From Erythrobacter mangrovi (GTDB taxonomy: Bacteria; Pseudomonadota; Alphaproteobacteria; Sphingomonadales; Sphingomonadaceae): DNA of 64,000 bases. Both the position numbers and the translations under genes were made by a program. The notes under the pieces were generated by a model. The model did not search any database. It saw nothing but the letters and a program-made list of their open reading frames with translations, and was not told where the DNA came from. Each line of letters begins with the position of its first letter. Position 1 is the stretch's first letter. Shown one piece after another: positions 34,102-44,647 of this stretch. Location: assembly GCF_013260645.1 (NCBI RefSeq), contig NZ_CP053921.1, positions 1,178,001-1,242,000 on the forward strand, read 5' to 3'.

Positions 34102-34971
34102 GTGAGTAAGGATGTTCGGGTCAAAGTGCGGTTCTTCGCGCCACCGGCGGATCTCGAACCCTGTTTCTCGATCCTCTATCGCATGGAAGTCGACCTTCCC
34201 GAAGGCGCGCTCGTCACCGATTATCTGCATCCCGAATGGGCCAACCTGCGGTTCTTCGTGCGCAATCCGCCGCAGGCCGAGATTGTCGATGGGACCGCAG
34301 TCCTCGGAAAGCGATTCCAGGCGACCGGTCCCAGTGCGCATCCGACCCGGTTCCATATCGGGGCCACGCGCATGTGGGGTATCGGGCTGCTTCCCCTGGG
34401 TTGGGCGCGCTTCGTCGGTGTCCCGGCGGTCGACCTGGCCAACACCGCTTCGGATGGTGAAACGACTGCGGCCTTCGCGCCCTTTGCTCCCCTGTGCGAC
34501 GTGTTGTGCAGCGACCGTGCCGACGATGAAGGGCAGTTCAGGGCGCTGGTCGCGTTCTTCCGCGGTCTGGCCGACCAACCCCAGGATTACGAGCGGATAC
34601 TCAAGATCCAGGAAGTGATGGTCGATCCCTGCCTCGTGCAGGTGGAAGAGTTCGCCGCGCGGGTGGGCTTTTCGAAGCGGACGCTCGAACGGCTCTGTAA
34701 TCGCCATTTCGGCTTCTCGCCCCGCGTCCTGCTGCGCCGCCAGCGCATGATGCGCACCTTGACTGCATATATGCTGGAAGGCGGTAGCTGGACCTCCGTG
34801 ATCGATCGCCACTACCATGACCAGGCGCACTTCGTGCATGAGTTCCACGCTTTCATGGGTATGTCGCCGACCGAGTATGCGGCACAGGAGCATCCGATCC
34901 TCCGTGCCTTCATGATCGAGCGTCGCAGGGTGTGGGGTATCCCCGCCCAGGGGCTCCGTCGCCAGAAATAA
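34102..34971 (+). CDS. AraC-family regulator, array member 1
   Basis: 289 residues from GTG 34102; the ATG four bases upstream closes at once, and AGGAGG lies before it. The N-terminal sensor carries HPEWANLRF and WGIGLLPLGWARF. The C-terminal AraC HTH pair is FAARVGFSKRTLERLCNRHFG and HYHDQAHFVHEFHAFMGMSP. First of three same-strand paralogues between rplT and pheS. Effector and targets unknown. Confidence 0.9.
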   Translation: MSKDVRVKVRFFAPPADLEPCFSILYRMEVDLPEGALVTDYLHPEWANLRFFVRNPPQAEIVDGTAVLGKRFQATGPSAHPTRFHIGATRMWGIGLLPLGWARFVGVPAVDLANTASDGETTAAFAPFAPLCDVLCSDRADDEGQFRALVAFFRGLADQPQDYERILKIQEVMVDPCLVQVEEFAARVGFSKRTLERLCNRHFGFSPRVLLRRQRMMRTLTAYMLEGGSWTSVIDRHYHDQAHFVHEFHAFMGMSPTEYAAQEHPILRAFMIERRRVWGIPAQGLRRQK

Positions 34972-35073
34972 GGGTTCGCCGACCGATTGCGATTTGCTAG
35001 GCGGCGAATCGCTTATGCGACCGGAGGGCCCATTGGGGGTGCGCAGTAGAGCAACGCTGGAAGGACCGGCGGG

Positions 35074-35967
35074 GTGGTGATGCGATCACCTCCGCCCGAT
35101 TGCGTGCGCCTGCGATTCTTCCTCCCTCCCGAGGACCTTCGCCCCTTCGTCACGACGATTTACCAGATGGTGATCGAGGCCAACGAAGGCGCTCCAGTCG
35201 ATGATCGGCTCCATCCCGAATGGGCCAATCTGCGCTTCCTGGTGGAAGGAACGGTGGAAGCCGCCGTTGGCGGGGGATCCTTGCAGCCCGTTCCCAGGGC
35301 GGTGATGGTCGGTCCGACCAGCAGGGCCACCCGCTTCCGTTCGTCGGGGGGCGAGAGTTGGGGGATAGGATTGCTCCCGCTCGGTTGGGCGCGCCTGACC
35401 GAAGCCCCGGCCGCCGATTATGCCGACCGGTTCTGCGACGCATTTGACGATCCTGCCATGGCTCGGTTGCAGGTGTTTCAGAAAGTCCTGGCCGACCCAC
35501 CGTGCGAACCCGACCGTTTTCGTGGCCGACTGGTAACCGCGATGCGCCAGGCCCTGGGGCCGCCCCAGCTACGCGAAGAGGAGATCGTGCGACTGGGCAT
35601 TGCGCTCATCGACCCGACCATTCACTCGGTAGCGCAACTTGCCGAGCATACGGGAACCAGCATGCGCTCGCTCGAACGGCTGTGCAATCTCGCCTTCGGC
35701 TTTCCGCCGCAGCTGCTTCTGCGTCGGCAGCGGTTCCTGCGGAGCCTTGCCCAATACATGCTCGATCCGACCCTGAGGTGGATCGATACGCTCGACAGCC
35801 ATTACCATGACCAGGCGCATTTCGTGCGTGACTTCAAACGCTTCATGGGAATGAGCCCGAGTGCCTACGCCAAGCTGCCCCACCCGGTGCTCGGAGCGGC
35901 CGCGCATGCCCGCAAGGCGATTGCCGGAGAGGCTGTGCAGGTTCTGCACAAGCCGCCCGTGCCATAG
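35074..35967 (+). CDS. AraC-family regulator, array member 2
   Basis: 297 residues from GTG 35074 (AAGGA 8 bases upstream; ATG at 35080 also possible). Shares with member 1 the sensor motifs HPEWANLRF and WGIGLLPLGWARL, and shares with member 3 the DNA-binding-domain string RRQRFLRSL. HTH motifs TSMRSLERLCNLAFG and HYHDQAHFVRDFKRFMGMSP. Probable recent duplicate. Separated from member 1 by 102 bases, from member 3 by 6 bases, so members 2 and 3 are probably co-transcribed. Confidence 0.9.
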   Translation: MVMRSPPPDCVRLRFFLPPEDLRPFVTTIYQMVIEANEGAPVDDRLHPEWANLRFLVEGTVEAAVGGGSLQPVPRAVMVGPTSRATRFRSSGGESWGIGLLPLGWARLTEAPAADYADRFCDAFDDPAMARLQVFQKVLADPPCEPDRFRGRLVTAMRQALGPPQLREEEIVRLGIALIDPTIHSVAQLAEHTGTSMRSLERLCNLAFGFPPQLLLRRQRFLRSLAQYMLDPTLRWIDTLDSHYHDQAHFVRDFKRFMGMSPSAYAKLPHPVLGAAAHARKAIAGEAVQVLHKPPVP

Positions 35968-35973
35968 GAAGCG

Positions 35974-36900
35974 ATGCGCGGGATCATCATGTCTAAATCG
36001 TCACTTGCGACCGTCGAATACGCTTCGAACGAGCTGCGCCTTCGCCTCGTCGGACCGCCGCCCGACCTCGCGCCCTATCTTTCCGGCTATTATCGGACCG
36101 AGGTAATGCCTGGCGCCCTGGTCGAAGACTGGCTCCCGCCCGAAGAGGCGAATCTCAGGACGGGGCAGGCGGAGGAATATGTAGCTGCGATCGGTACGGA
36201 CCAGCTGGCCGTGGTGCCGCCAGCGGTGATTTCGGGACCGACCGATCGCGTCACCCACCTGCGGCTCGGCGGCGGCAAGTTCTGGGGGATAGGCCTTACT
36301 CCGGCCGGCTGGGCGCGTTTCATCGGGCTCCCGGCAAGCGATTTCGCCAATCGATTCGACGATATCGCCCGGCACCCGAGGTTGCAGTCGCTTCGGGACA
36401 TGCTCGACACTCTGCGCGGGAACGGAGACGATACGGACGCGTCGGTGGCCTTGATCAACCGGACCTTTCGCGACCTGCTCGATCGGCGGTCGCCCAATGA
36501 GGCGGCCATCCATGCGGTTCATCATGCAATCGGCACCGAAGGGAACGTGCCGGTTGCCCAGATTGCTTGCATGGCCGGGATGAACGCCCGCACCTTCGAA
36601 CGGTTCTGCGGGCGGCACTTTGGCTTTCCGCCGGCCCGGCTTCTGCGACGCCAGAGATTCCTGCGCAGCCTTGGCAAATACATGCTGGATCCGGCCATGC
36701 GCTGGATCAATTCGCTCGACGGCCACTACCATGACCAGGCGCACTTCATTCGCGAATTCCGTTCGATCATGCAGATGACCCCGACCGAATATGCCGAACG
36801 ATCACATCCGATTACCGGGGCGGCGGTGCAGGTCATTAGTGCTGCGGCCGGAGTTGCAATGCAGGCCCTGCACATGCCGCGTGTCCCGCCCGCGCCCTGA
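35974..36900 (+). CDS. AraC-family regulator, array member 3
   Basis: 308 residues from ATG 35974; ATG 35989 (MSKSSLA) is an alternative. The sensor is more diverged (EEANLRTG, WGIGLTPAGWARF) but the DNA-binding half is close to member 2 (RRQRFLRSLGKYMLDP; HYHDQAHFIREFRSIM). It ends 79 bases before pheS with no terminator seen. Function unknown; likely responds to a different ligand than members 1 and 2 (inference). Confidence 0.9.
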   Translation: MRGIIMSKSSLATVEYASNELRLRLVGPPPDLAPYLSGYYRTEVMPGALVEDWLPPEEANLRTGQAEEYVAAIGTDQLAVVPPAVISGPTDRVTHLRLGGGKFWGIGLTPAGWARFIGLPASDFANRFDDIARHPRLQSLRDMLDTLRGNGDDTDASVALINRTFRDLLDRRSPNEAAIHAVHHAIGTEGNVPVAQIACMAGMNARTFERFCGRHFGFPPARLLRRQRFLRSLGKYMLDPAMRWINSLDGHYHDQAHFIREFRSIMQMTPTEYAERSHPITGAAVQVISAAAGVAMQALHMPRVPPAP

Positions 36901-36979
36901 TCAATCGGGGCTTGGGAACAGGCGCCTAAGCCGCTAGGGGGCGCGTGCAACAAACAAGACGACGCCAGACCAGATCTCC

Positions 36980-38080
36980 ATGACCGACCTCGACACTCTC
37001 AAAGCCGACGCGCTCGCGCGGATCGACAGCGCCCCCGACGCCGCCGCGCTGGAGGCGCTGCGCGTTGCATTCCTCGGCAAGCAGGGGACGATCTCTGCGC
37101 TGATGAAGACGCTTGGCGGCATGAGCCCGGAAGAGCGCCAGGCCGAAGGGCCGAAGATCCAGGGCCTGCGTGCCGATGTGGCCGATGCGCTGGCGGCAAA
37201 GAAGGAAGCGCTGGAAGGCGCCGAGCTTGAAGCGCGTCTCGCCAGCGAGACGCTCGACCTCACATTGCCGGCGCCAGCCAGCCCCAAGGGTAGTGTGCAC
37301 CCGGTCAGCCAGGTGATGGATGAGCTGGCCGAGATTTTCGCCGACCTCGGCTTCTCGGTCGCCACGGGGCCCGAGATCGAGGACGACTGGCACAATTTCA
37401 CCGCGCTCAACATGGCCGAAACGCACCCGGCGCGCGCGATGCACGACACATTCTATTTCCCGGATGTTGATGCCGAGGGGCGCCGCATGCTGCTGCGTAC
37501 GCATACCTCGCCGGTGCAGATCCGCTCGATGGTCGAACAGGGTGCACCGATCCGCATCATCGCGCCGGGCCGTGTCTATCGTTCGGATAGCGACGCGACC
37601 CACACGCCGATGTTCCACCAGATCGAAGGCCTGGTGATCGACAAGGGCATCCATCTGGGTCACCTCAAATGGACGCTGGAGACCTTCCTCAAAGCCTTTT
37701 TCGAGCGCGAGGATATCGTGCTGCGGCTGCGGCCCAGCTATTTCCCCTTCACCGAACCATCGGTGGAAGTCGATGTGGGCTGGCAGGATGTCGGCGGACG
37801 CCGCGTGCTTGGCGGAGACGGTGACGCGCCCGGCCACGGCTGGATGGAACTGCTCGGCAGCGGCGTGGTCAACCGCCGCGTGATCGAATTCGCGGGGCTC
37901 GACCCCGATGTATGGCAAGGCTTCGCCTTCGGTGTCGGCGTCGATCGCCTGGCCATGCTCAAATACGGGATGGACGATTTGCGCGCCTTCTTCGACGGCG
38001 ATGGCCGCTGGTTGTCGCACTATGGCTTCTCGCCCTTCGACCAGCCGACGCTTTCCGCAGGTGTGGGAGCGCGCGCATGA
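36980..38080 (+). CDS. pheS: Phenylalanyl-tRNA synthetase alpha subunit
   Basis: 366 residues. Class II aaRS core with [19 protein letters not shown], the motif 2 region [11 protein letters not shown] and [21 protein letters not shown], and C-terminal [14 protein letters not shown] (motif 3). Charges tRNA-Phe with the beta subunit. The stop overlaps pheT (ATGA). Confidence 0.98.
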   Translation: MTDLDTLKADALARIDSAPDAAALEALRVAFLGKQGTISALMKTLGGMSPEERQAEGPKIQGLRADVADALAAKKEALEGAELEARLASETLDLTLPAPASPKGSVHPVSQVMDELAEIFADLGFSVATGPEIEDDWHNFTALNMAETHPARAMHDTFYFPDVDAEGRRMLLRTHTSPVQIRSMVEQGAPIRIIAPGRVYRSDSDATHTPMFHQIEGLVIDKGIHLGHLKWTLETFLKAFFEREDIVLRLRPSYFPFTEPSVEVDVGWQDVGGRRVLGGDGDAPGHGWMELLGSGVVNRRVIEFAGLDPDVWQGFAFGVGVDRLAMLKYGMDDLRAFFDGDGRWLSHYGFSPFDQPTLSAGVGARA

Positions 38081-40470
38081 AGTTCTCGCTCGAATGGCTG
38101 CGCTACTTCCTCGACACCGACGCTTCGGTGGCCGAGATCGCCGCTACGCTGAACAAGATTGGCCATGAGGTCGAAGGCATCGAGGACCCGGCGGACAGGC
38201 TGGCGGGCTTCAAGGTCGCCAAGGTGCTGACCGCCGCCCGCCATCCGGATGCGGACAAGTTGCAGGTGCTGACCGTCGATATGGGCGAAGGCGACCCGCT
38301 GCAGGTTGTCTGTGGCGCGCCCAATGCCCGTGCGGGGATGAAGGGTGTGCTCGGCCTGCCGGGTGCGGTGGTTCCGGCCAATGGCATGGAACTGCGCAAG
38401 AGCGCGATCCGCGGGGTCGAGAGCAACGGCATGATGTGCTCGGTGCGCGAACTCGAGCTGGGCGACGAGCATGACGGCATCATCGAACTGCCCGATGATG
38501 CGCCGGTCGGCATCAGCTTTGCCGAATATCACGCCGCTTCGCCGATCTTCGATGTGGCGATTACGCCCAACCGTCCCGATTGCATGGGTGTCTACGGCAT
38601 CGCGCGCGATCTCGCGGCAGCTGGGCTCGGCACCTTCAAGCCGATCGAGATTCCGGCGATCGAAGCAGGCTTTGCCTGCCCGGTCGAAATCCGCACCGAC
38701 GATCCTGAAGGCTGCCCGGCCTTCTATGGCCGCGTCATCCGCGGCGTCACAAATGGGGCAAGCCCGGAATGGATGCAGCGCCGGCTCAAGGCCGCTGGCC
38801 AGCGGCCGATTTCGGCGATTGTCGACATTACCAACTACCTGATGCTGGCCTTCGGTCGCCCGGCGCATGCCTATGACCTCGCCAAGCTCAGCGGCCCAAT
38901 TGTCGCGCGGCGCGCCAAGGACGGCGAACAGGTGCTGGCGCTTAACGAGAAGACCTACACGCTCGACGATACCATGACCGTGATCGCCGACGATGCAGGC
39001 GTGCACGACGTCGCGGGCATCATGGGTGGCGAGCATTCGGGCGTTACCGAAGGCACCACCGACGTGTTGCTCGAAATCGCCTACTTCGACCCCGAGCGGA
39101 TCGGCGTGACGGGCCGCAAGCTCGGTCTCGCGTCGGACGCGCGCACGCGCTTCGAGCGCGGTGTCGACCCTGCCTTCCTCGACGATGGCCTCACCCTGCT
39201 GACTTCGCTGATCCAGCGCATCTGTGGCGGCGAGGCGAGTGAGGTCGTGCGTGCTGGCGAGCCGCCAGTCGCGCCTAGGGAAATTGCCTTCGACCCCACA
39301 TTCACTGCGCGCCTCGGTGGCGTCGAGGTGGACGAAGCCGAGCAGCGTCGCATTCTCGAGGAGCTCGATTTCACTGTCGGTAGCGACTGGCAGGTCACCT
39401 GCCCGCCGCGTCGCCATGACATCGAAGGGCCGGCGGATCTCGTCGAAGAGGTCGTGCGTATCCACGGCCTCGACAAGGTCGCCAGCGCACCGCTGCCGCG
39501 CATGGATGGCGTCGCCCGCCCGACCGCGACCCCGCTGCAGAAGATGGAGCGCAAGCTGCGCCGCGTCGCTGCGGGGCGGGGCCTCGACGAGGCCGTGACC
39601 TGGTCGTTCCTGCCGCAGGCGGATGCAGACCATTTCGCGGGTGGCAACGGCGGGCTGTGGGTGCTCGAGAACCCGATCAGCGAGGACATGAAGGCGATGC
39701 GCCCATCCTTGCTGCCGGGCCTGATCTCTGCCGCCAAGCGCAATGCCGATCGCGGTGCCGATGGCGCGCGCCTGTTCGAAATCGGCCGTCGGTATTTCCG
39801 TGGTGAAGGCGGTGCCAGCGACGAACGGCCGACGCTTGGCGTGATCCTTGCGGGCGAGAAGACCCCGCGCGGCTGGGCGCAGGGCAAGGCCAGCCAGTTC
39901 GATGCCTTCGACGCCAAGGCGGAAGCGCTTGCGCTGCTCGAGGCAGCCGGTGCGCCGGTCGACAATTTGATGGTGATGGGTGAGGCCGGCGATCAATTCC
40001 ACCCCGGCCAGTCGGCAACCCTTCGCCTGGGCCCCAAGACCGTGCTCGCTCGCTTTGGCGCGCTGCACCCGAAGACGCTCAAAGCATTTGATATCGATGG
40101 TCCGGTGATGGCGGTCGAGATCTTCCTAGACGCGATCCCGCCCAAGAAGGGCGGTGGCGGCTTTGCCCGCACGACATATTCGCCCCCGGCGCTGCAGGCG
40201 CTGACCCGCGACTTCGCTTTCCTCGTACCGGCAAGCTTGCCGACTGGTGATCTGGTCAAGGCGGTGCGCGGTTCGGACCGCCAGGTGATCGTCTCGGCCC
40301 GCGTGTTCGACGTCTTTGCGGGCCAGGGCGTTCCCGAGGGCAAGAAATCGATCGCCATCGAGGTCGTGCTGCAGCCGGGCGAGAAGAGTTTCACCGATGC
40401 CGAGATCAAGGCGATCTCGGATAAGGTCGTCGCCGCAGCCGCCAAGCGGGGCGCGGAGCTGCGGGGATGA
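38077..40470 (+). CDS. pheT: Phenylalanyl-tRNA synthetase beta subunit
   Basis: 797 residues from ATG 38077, directly coupled to pheS by ATGA; the longer frame back to 37912 overlaps pheS and is rejected. Domains in order: the EMAP-type tRNA-binding domain (about 40-150), B3/B4 editing domain, B5, and the C-terminal ferredoxin-fold anticodon-binding domain (last 90 residues, [17 protein letters not shown]). Its stop overlaps the next gene by ATGA. Confidence 0.98.
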   Translation: MKFSLEWLRYFLDTDASVAEIAATLNKIGHEVEGIEDPADRLAGFKVAKVLTAARHPDADKLQVLTVDMGEGDPLQVVCGAPNARAGMKGVLGLPGAVVPANGMELRKSAIRGVESNGMMCSVRELELGDEHDGIIELPDDAPVGISFAEYHAASPIFDVAITPNRPDCMGVYGIARDLAAAGLGTFKPIEIPAIEAGFACPVEIRTDDPEGCPAFYGRVIRGVTNGASPEWMQRRLKAAGQRPISAIVDITNYLMLAFGRPAHAYDLAKLSGPIVARRAKDGEQVLALNEKTYTLDDTMTVIADDAGVHDVAGIMGGEHSGVTEGTTDVLLEIAYFDPERIGVTGRKLGLASDARTRFERGVDPAFLDDGLTLLTSLIQRICGGEASEVVRAGEPPVAPREIAFDPTFTARLGGVEVDEAEQRRILEELDFTVGSDWQVTCPPRRHDIEGPADLVEEVVRIHGLDKVASAPLPRMDGVARPTATPLQKMERKLRRVAAGRGLDEAVTWSFLPQADADHFAGGNGGLWVLENPISEDMKAMRPSLLPGLISAAKRNADRGADGARLFEIGRRYFRGEGGASDERPTLGVILAGEKTPRGWAQGKASQFDAFDAKAEALALLEAAGAPVDNLMVMGEAGDQFHPGQSATLRLGPKTVLARFGALHPKTLKAFDIDGPVMAVEIFLDAIPPKKGGGGFARTTYSPPALQALTRDFAFLVPASLPTGDLVKAVRGSDRQVIVSARVFDVFAGQGVPEGKKSIAIEVVLQPGEKSFTDAEIKAISDKVVAAAAKRGAELRG

Positions 40471-41450
40471 CAGGTTTGCGCCGGGCGATCGCGGCGCTTG
40501 GGCTGCTCGCTTCTGCAGGGTGTGTGACTGCGTCTGAGCGAAGTGCATCCTGCGCCATCGCAGATGGTGATCGCCTTTGGCTCGTAGGTGCGCTCGACAA
40601 CTGGCGCGCTTCGGCGCGCGCCGACCTGCACATTGATCCGCACCCGCTGCCTGATGTCGTGACCCTCGATGCTCATTGCACCTATCTCCTGAAGACAGGG
40701 CGGACCGATCGCATGACGTCGCGTGAGCATGGCGGGCAGCCAGTCCTTCCGGACGGTAAGCCGGTTCCGCTTGGTCCGGTTTCCTTCGCAACCGGAGCGA
40801 AGGACGGTTATTTCGTCATGAGCCTGCCCACTGTGTGGCATGCGGCAGGTGTGAAGAGCGGGCTCGGGGTAGAGGGCCTGATGGATGGCGTGCTGCTGCA
40901 TGAAATCATGCATACGCGACAGGCCGAACTGGCTGGTCCCCAGCTCGATACGCTCGCTCGCGCAAATGGCATCGGCGAGGACGACCTTACCGACAACATT
41001 GTGCAGGAACGTTTCGGCGAAGACCCGACTTATCGCGCTGCTTACGAGCGCGAACGCGACCTCCTGTTTGCCGCTGCCGGTGCAGCGAGCGATGCGCAGG
41101 CACGCAGCCTCGCCCGGGAAGCCTTGGCCGCGCTGCGGGCGCGCCGGGCGCGTTTCTTTGCGGATGAGAACGCCTTCTACGAAGCATTCGATGATATCTT
41201 CCTCACCATGGAAGGCATGGGCCAATGGCTCGCCTATCGCCACTATGTGAGTCCCCGCGGCGGTGCGATCGATCCGACCACGGCACTGCGCGAGGTGCGT
41301 CGCGATGGCAGTCAGTGGACCCAGGACGAGGGCCTCGCACTGATTCTCGTGGTCGACCGGTTGCTGCCGGACTGGCAGGCGCGAGCCTTCCGCGACCCCG
41401 ATTGGCGGGCCGAAGCTCTGCTCGCCGCCGCAACTGGAGACAGCCAATGA
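40467..41450 (+). CDS. Lipoprotein with HExxH zinc-protease-like motif
   Basis: 327 residues. Signal peptide with lipobox LASAGC, so an outer- or inner-membrane lipoprotein. A central LLHEIMHTRQAEL has the HExxH signature of zinc metallopeptidases; a candidate distal acidic ligand is in a following helix, but no known family is recognised. The protein is otherwise helical and Arg/Ala rich. It is translated with pheT (ATGA) and with the next SDR (ATGA), an odd partner for aminoacyl-tRNA synthesis. Could be a structural domain rather than a protease. Confidence 0.75.
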   Translation: MTGLRRAIAALGLLASAGCVTASERSASCAIADGDRLWLVGALDNWRASARADLHIDPHPLPDVVTLDAHCTYLLKTGRTDRMTSREHGGQPVLPDGKPVPLGPVSFATGAKDGYFVMSLPTVWHAAGVKSGLGVEGLMDGVLLHEIMHTRQAELAGPQLDTLARANGIGEDDLTDNIVQERFGEDPTYRAAYERERDLLFAAAGAASDAQARSLAREALAALRARRARFFADENAFYEAFDDIFLTMEGMGQWLAYRHYVSPRGGAIDPTTALREVRRDGSQWTQDEGLALILVVDRLLPDWQARAFRDPDWRAEALLAAATGDSQ

Positions 41451-42193
41451 CCCGGACAGCCTTCGTCACCGGAGCCACTGCGGGGATTGGCGAGGCCACG
41501 GTTCGCACGCTGGTGGCGAGCGGCTGGCGGTGTGTCGCCACCGGACGGCGCAAGGAGCGGCTTGATGCCTTGGTCGCGGAACTGGGCGCGGACAAGGTCC
41601 ACGCCGCCTGTTTCGACGTGCGCGACATCGAAGCGCTCGATGCTGCGCTTGCGGCGCTCCCGGCGGATTTCGCGGGTGTGGACTTGCTGGTGAACAACGC
41701 TGGTCTCGCACAGGGCCTCTCGCCCGCGCAAGAAGCCAGCCTCGACGACTGGCAGACGATGATCGACACCAATGTCACGGCCATGGTGGTGCTCACGCGC
41801 AAGCTGTTGCCGGTGTTGATCGAGCGCAAGGGCGCGATCATCGCAATCGGGTCGGTCGCGGGCAGCTACATCTACCCTGGCGGCAACGTTTATGCTGGGT
41901 CCAAGGCCTTCGTGAACCATTTTACCCTGGCGCTGCGTGCCGACCTTCATGGCACCGGAGTGCGCGTCACCTCGGTCGAACCGGGGATGGTCGAGACCGA
42001 ATTCACGCTGGTGCGCACCGGCAGCCAGCAGACGTCCGATGATCTCTATGCCGGGGTCAACCCGATGACCGGGCAGGATATTGCCGATACCATTCGCTGG
42101 ATCGCCGAGCTGCCCGCGCACCTCAACATCAACCGCATCGAACTGATGCCGGTGAATCAAGATTTCGCCGGCTTCCGCGTCGCGCGCTCCTGA
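41447..42193 (+). CDS. SDR oxidoreductase (YdfG-like, NADP-dependent hydroxy-acid dehydrogenase type)
   Basis: 248 residues, the same length as E. coli YdfG. VTGATAGIGEA cofactor loop, NNAGLAQG, catalytic YAGSKAFV, and the C-terminal LNINRIELMPVNQDF is the YdfG-type dimer tail. YdfG oxidises L-allo-threonine and related 3-hydroxy acids and reduces malonic semialdehyde. ATGA-coupled to the lipoprotein gene; prfC follows 8 bases downstream. Confidence 0.92.
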   Translation: MTRTAFVTGATAGIGEATVRTLVASGWRCVATGRRKERLDALVAELGADKVHAACFDVRDIEALDAALAALPADFAGVDLLVNNAGLAQGLSPAQEASLDDWQTMIDTNVTAMVVLTRKLLPVLIERKGAIIAIGSVAGSYIYPGGNVYAGSKAFVNHFTLALRADLHGTGVRVTSVEPGMVETEFTLVRTGSQQTSDDLYAGVNPMTGQDIADTIRWIAELPAHLNINRIELMPVNQDFAGFRVARS

Positions 42194-42201
42194 AAAGACT
42201 C

Positions 42202-43737
42202 ATGACCTCCAATCGCCGAACCTTCGCGATCATTTCGCACCCTGACGCGGGCAAGACCACGCTGACCGAAAAACTGCTGCTGCAGGGCGGCGCGATCCAT
42301 CTTGCCGGCGAGGTCAAGGCGCGCGGGCAGGCTCGGCGGGCGCGATCGGACTGGATGAAGATCGAGCAGCAGCGCGGCATCTCGGTGACCAGTTCGGTGA
42401 TGACCTTCGAGAAGGATGGGATCACCTTCAACCTGCTCGACACGCCGGGGCACGAAGACTTCTCGGAAGACACCTACCGCACGCTGACCGCGGTCGACTC
42501 CGCCATCATGGTGATCGACGCGGCCAAGGGTATCGAGCCGCAGACGCGCAAGCTGTTCGAGGTTTGCCGGTTGCGCAGCGTGCCGATCATCACCTTCGTC
42601 AACAAGGTCGATCGCGAAGGCCGTTCGCTGTTCGAGATACTCGACGAGGTCGCCGATGCGCTGGCGCTCGACGTGTCGCCGCAGTCGGCGCCGCTCGGCA
42701 TGGGAGGGCTGTTTACCGGCATCCTCGATTTTGCCAGCGATACCGTCACCCGCCCTGAGGGCGACAGCCGCGAATATCTGGGCAAGCGCGAAGCGTTTGC
42801 GGGCGTTGCGGGCGATCTGCCCGGTGATCTGGCGGAAGAGATCGAGCTGGTCCGCGAAGGTTATCCCGAATTCGACCTCGAGGCCTACCGCCACGGCGAC
42901 CTGACGCCGGTCTTCTTCGGCTCGGCGCTCAAGAACTTCGGGGTTGAGGAGCTGATCGCGGCCATCGCCAAATGGGCGCCGCCGCCGCGCCCTCAGCCTG
43001 CCGGTGAGGAGCAGATATCGCCCGACCGGGACGAGGTCACCGGATTCATCTTCAAGGTTCAGGCCAACATGGATCCCAACCACCGCGATCGCATCGCCTT
43101 CATGCGGCAGGTGTCGGGTACCTTCAAACGCGGCATGAAGCTGACACCCTCGGGCCTCGGCAAGCCGATCGCGATCCATTCGCCGATCCTGTTCTTTGCG
43201 CAGGACCGCGAACTGGCCGACACGGCGGAGGCGGGCGACATCATCGGCATTCCCAACCACGGCACGCTGCGCGTGGGGGATACGCTGAGCGAGAAGAACC
43301 AGGTCCGTTTCACCGGCCTGCCCAATTTCGCGCCGGAAATCCTGCGCCGCATCGTGCTGGTCGACCCGACCAAGACCAAGCAGCTCAGGAAGGCGCTCGA
43401 CGACCTCAGCGAAGAAGGGGTGATCCAGGTCTTCTATCCCGAGATCGGCGGACAGTGGATCGTCGGCGTGGTCGGCCAGCTCCAGCTCGACGTGCTCGTC
43501 TCGCGGCTCGAGGCAGAATACAAGGTTGGCGCCAATCTCGAAGCCTCGCCTTTCGCTACCGCACGCTGGCTCAAGGGCGACCAGAAGGCGATGGACGAGT
43601 TCGAGAAGTTCAATCGCGCCAACCTGGCGCGTGACCGCGATGGCGACCTGGTGTTCATGGCCAAGAGCCCGTGGGACGTCGGTTACCAGCAGGAAAAGAA
43701 CCCCGACCTGACCTTCTCGGCAACGAAGGAACGGTGA
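42202..43737 (+). CDS. prfC: Peptide chain release factor 3
   Basis: 511 residues. Translational GTPase: G1 SHPDAGKTT, G3 DTPGHEDFSED, G4 NKVDREGR, and the RF3-type domains II and III (ending ARWLKGDQKAMDEFEKF). Removes RF1/RF2 from the ribosome after termination. Slightly shorter than E. coli RF3 (529). The AAAAGACTC region upstream gives only a weak ribosome site, so coupling from the SDR is likely. Confidence 0.97.
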   Translation: MTSNRRTFAIISHPDAGKTTLTEKLLLQGGAIHLAGEVKARGQARRARSDWMKIEQQRGISVTSSVMTFEKDGITFNLLDTPGHEDFSEDTYRTLTAVDSAIMVIDAAKGIEPQTRKLFEVCRLRSVPIITFVNKVDREGRSLFEILDEVADALALDVSPQSAPLGMGGLFTGILDFASDTVTRPEGDSREYLGKREAFAGVAGDLPGDLAEEIELVREGYPEFDLEAYRHGDLTPVFFGSALKNFGVEELIAAIAKWAPPPRPQPAGEEQISPDRDEVTGFIFKVQANMDPNHRDRIAFMRQVSGTFKRGMKLTPSGLGKPIAIHSPILFFAQDRELADTAEAGDIIGIPNHGTLRVGDTLSEKNQVRFTGLPNFAPEILRRIVLVDPTKTKQLRKALDDLSEEGVIQVFYPEIGGQWIVGVVGQLQLDVLVSRLEAEYKVGANLEASPFATARWLKGDQKAMDEFEKFNRANLARDRDGDLVFMAKSPWDVGYQQEKNPDLTFSATKER

Positions 43738-43765
43738 GGTTGCGCCCAGGCTGGCTTCGCGGCAA

Positions 43766-44647
43766 ATGCCTCGCATGACGCTCCAGCCTGGCCCCACTTC
43801 GCAGACCTTCATCTCGCAGCGGCTTCGGCTGCACTATCTCGACTGGGGCAATCGCGGGAAACCGCCACTGGTGCTGGTCCATGGTGGGCGCGACCATGCG
43901 CGTAGCTGGGATTGGGTGGCCGAGCAGCTGCGCGACGATTGGCATGTGGTGGCGATGGATCACCGTGGGCATGGCGATTCGGATTGGGTCTCCGACGGCA
44001 ATTATTCCGCCGGAGACATGGTCTATGACCTTGCGCAGCTGATCCACCAGCTTGGTGTTGGCCCGATAACGATCGTTAGTCATTCGATGGGCGGCAATGT
44101 CTCGCTGCGCTACGCGGGGACCTTCCCTGACATGGTGAAGAAGATCGTCGCCATCGAAGGCCTCGGCCCAAGCCCCAAGCGCCAGGCCGAAATGCGCGCG
44201 AAGCCTTATCCCGAGCGGCTCAACGAATGGATCGGCAAGAAGCGCGCCGCCTCCGGCCGTAGCCCGCGCAAGTATGAGAGCATCGAGACCGCCTTCGCCC
44301 GGATGATCGAGGAGAACAGCTACCTCACCGAGGAGCAGGCCCGTCACCTCACCATCCACGGGGTCAATCGCAACGAGGATGGCACCTATAGCTGGAAGTT
44401 CGACCCGCATCTCAATGTCTGGCCGGTCGAGGATGTGGCCGACGAGTTCCTGCACCAGACCTGGGCCGCAATCACCGCGCCGACGTTGTTGCTCTATGGC
44501 GCGAACAGCTGGGCATCGAACCCCGAGGGCGACGGACGGCTCGAGCATTTTGCCAATGCCAAGGTGATCGAGTTCGCCGATGCCGGGCACTGGTTGCACC
44601 ATGACCAGTTCGACCTGTTCATGCAGACCTTGCGGGAGTTCCTCTGA
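43766..44647 (+). CDS. Alpha/beta hydrolase
   Basis: 293 residues. LVLVHGGRDHARSWDW oxyanion region, MDHRGHGDSDW, nucleophile Ser in IVSHSMGGN, and a catalytic His in DAGHWLHHDQFD. A small-molecule ester hydrolase or haloalkane/epoxide-type hydrolase; substrate unknown. Overlaps the next gene by one base; probably one unit with the two downstream genes. Confidence 0.9.
   Translation: MPRMTLQPGPTSQTFISQRLRLHYLDWGNRGKPPLVLVHGGRDHARSWDWVAEQLRDDWHVVAMDHRGHGDSDWVSDGNYSAGDMVYDLAQLIHQLGVGPITIVSHSMGGNVSLRYAGTFPDMVKKIVAIEGLGPSPKRQAEMRAKPYPERLNEWIGKKRAASGRSPRKYESIETAFARMIEENSYLTEEQARHLTIHGVNRNEDGTYSWKFDPHLNVWPVEDVADEFLHQTWAAITAPTLLLYGANSWASNPEGDGRLEHFANAKVIEFADAGHWLHHDQFDLFMQTLREFL

Noticed and set aside
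38020..40068. 682-residue reading frame antisense to pheT
   Set aside because: Typical GC-skew shadow in high-GC DNA; no domain, no ribosome site, pheT is certain.
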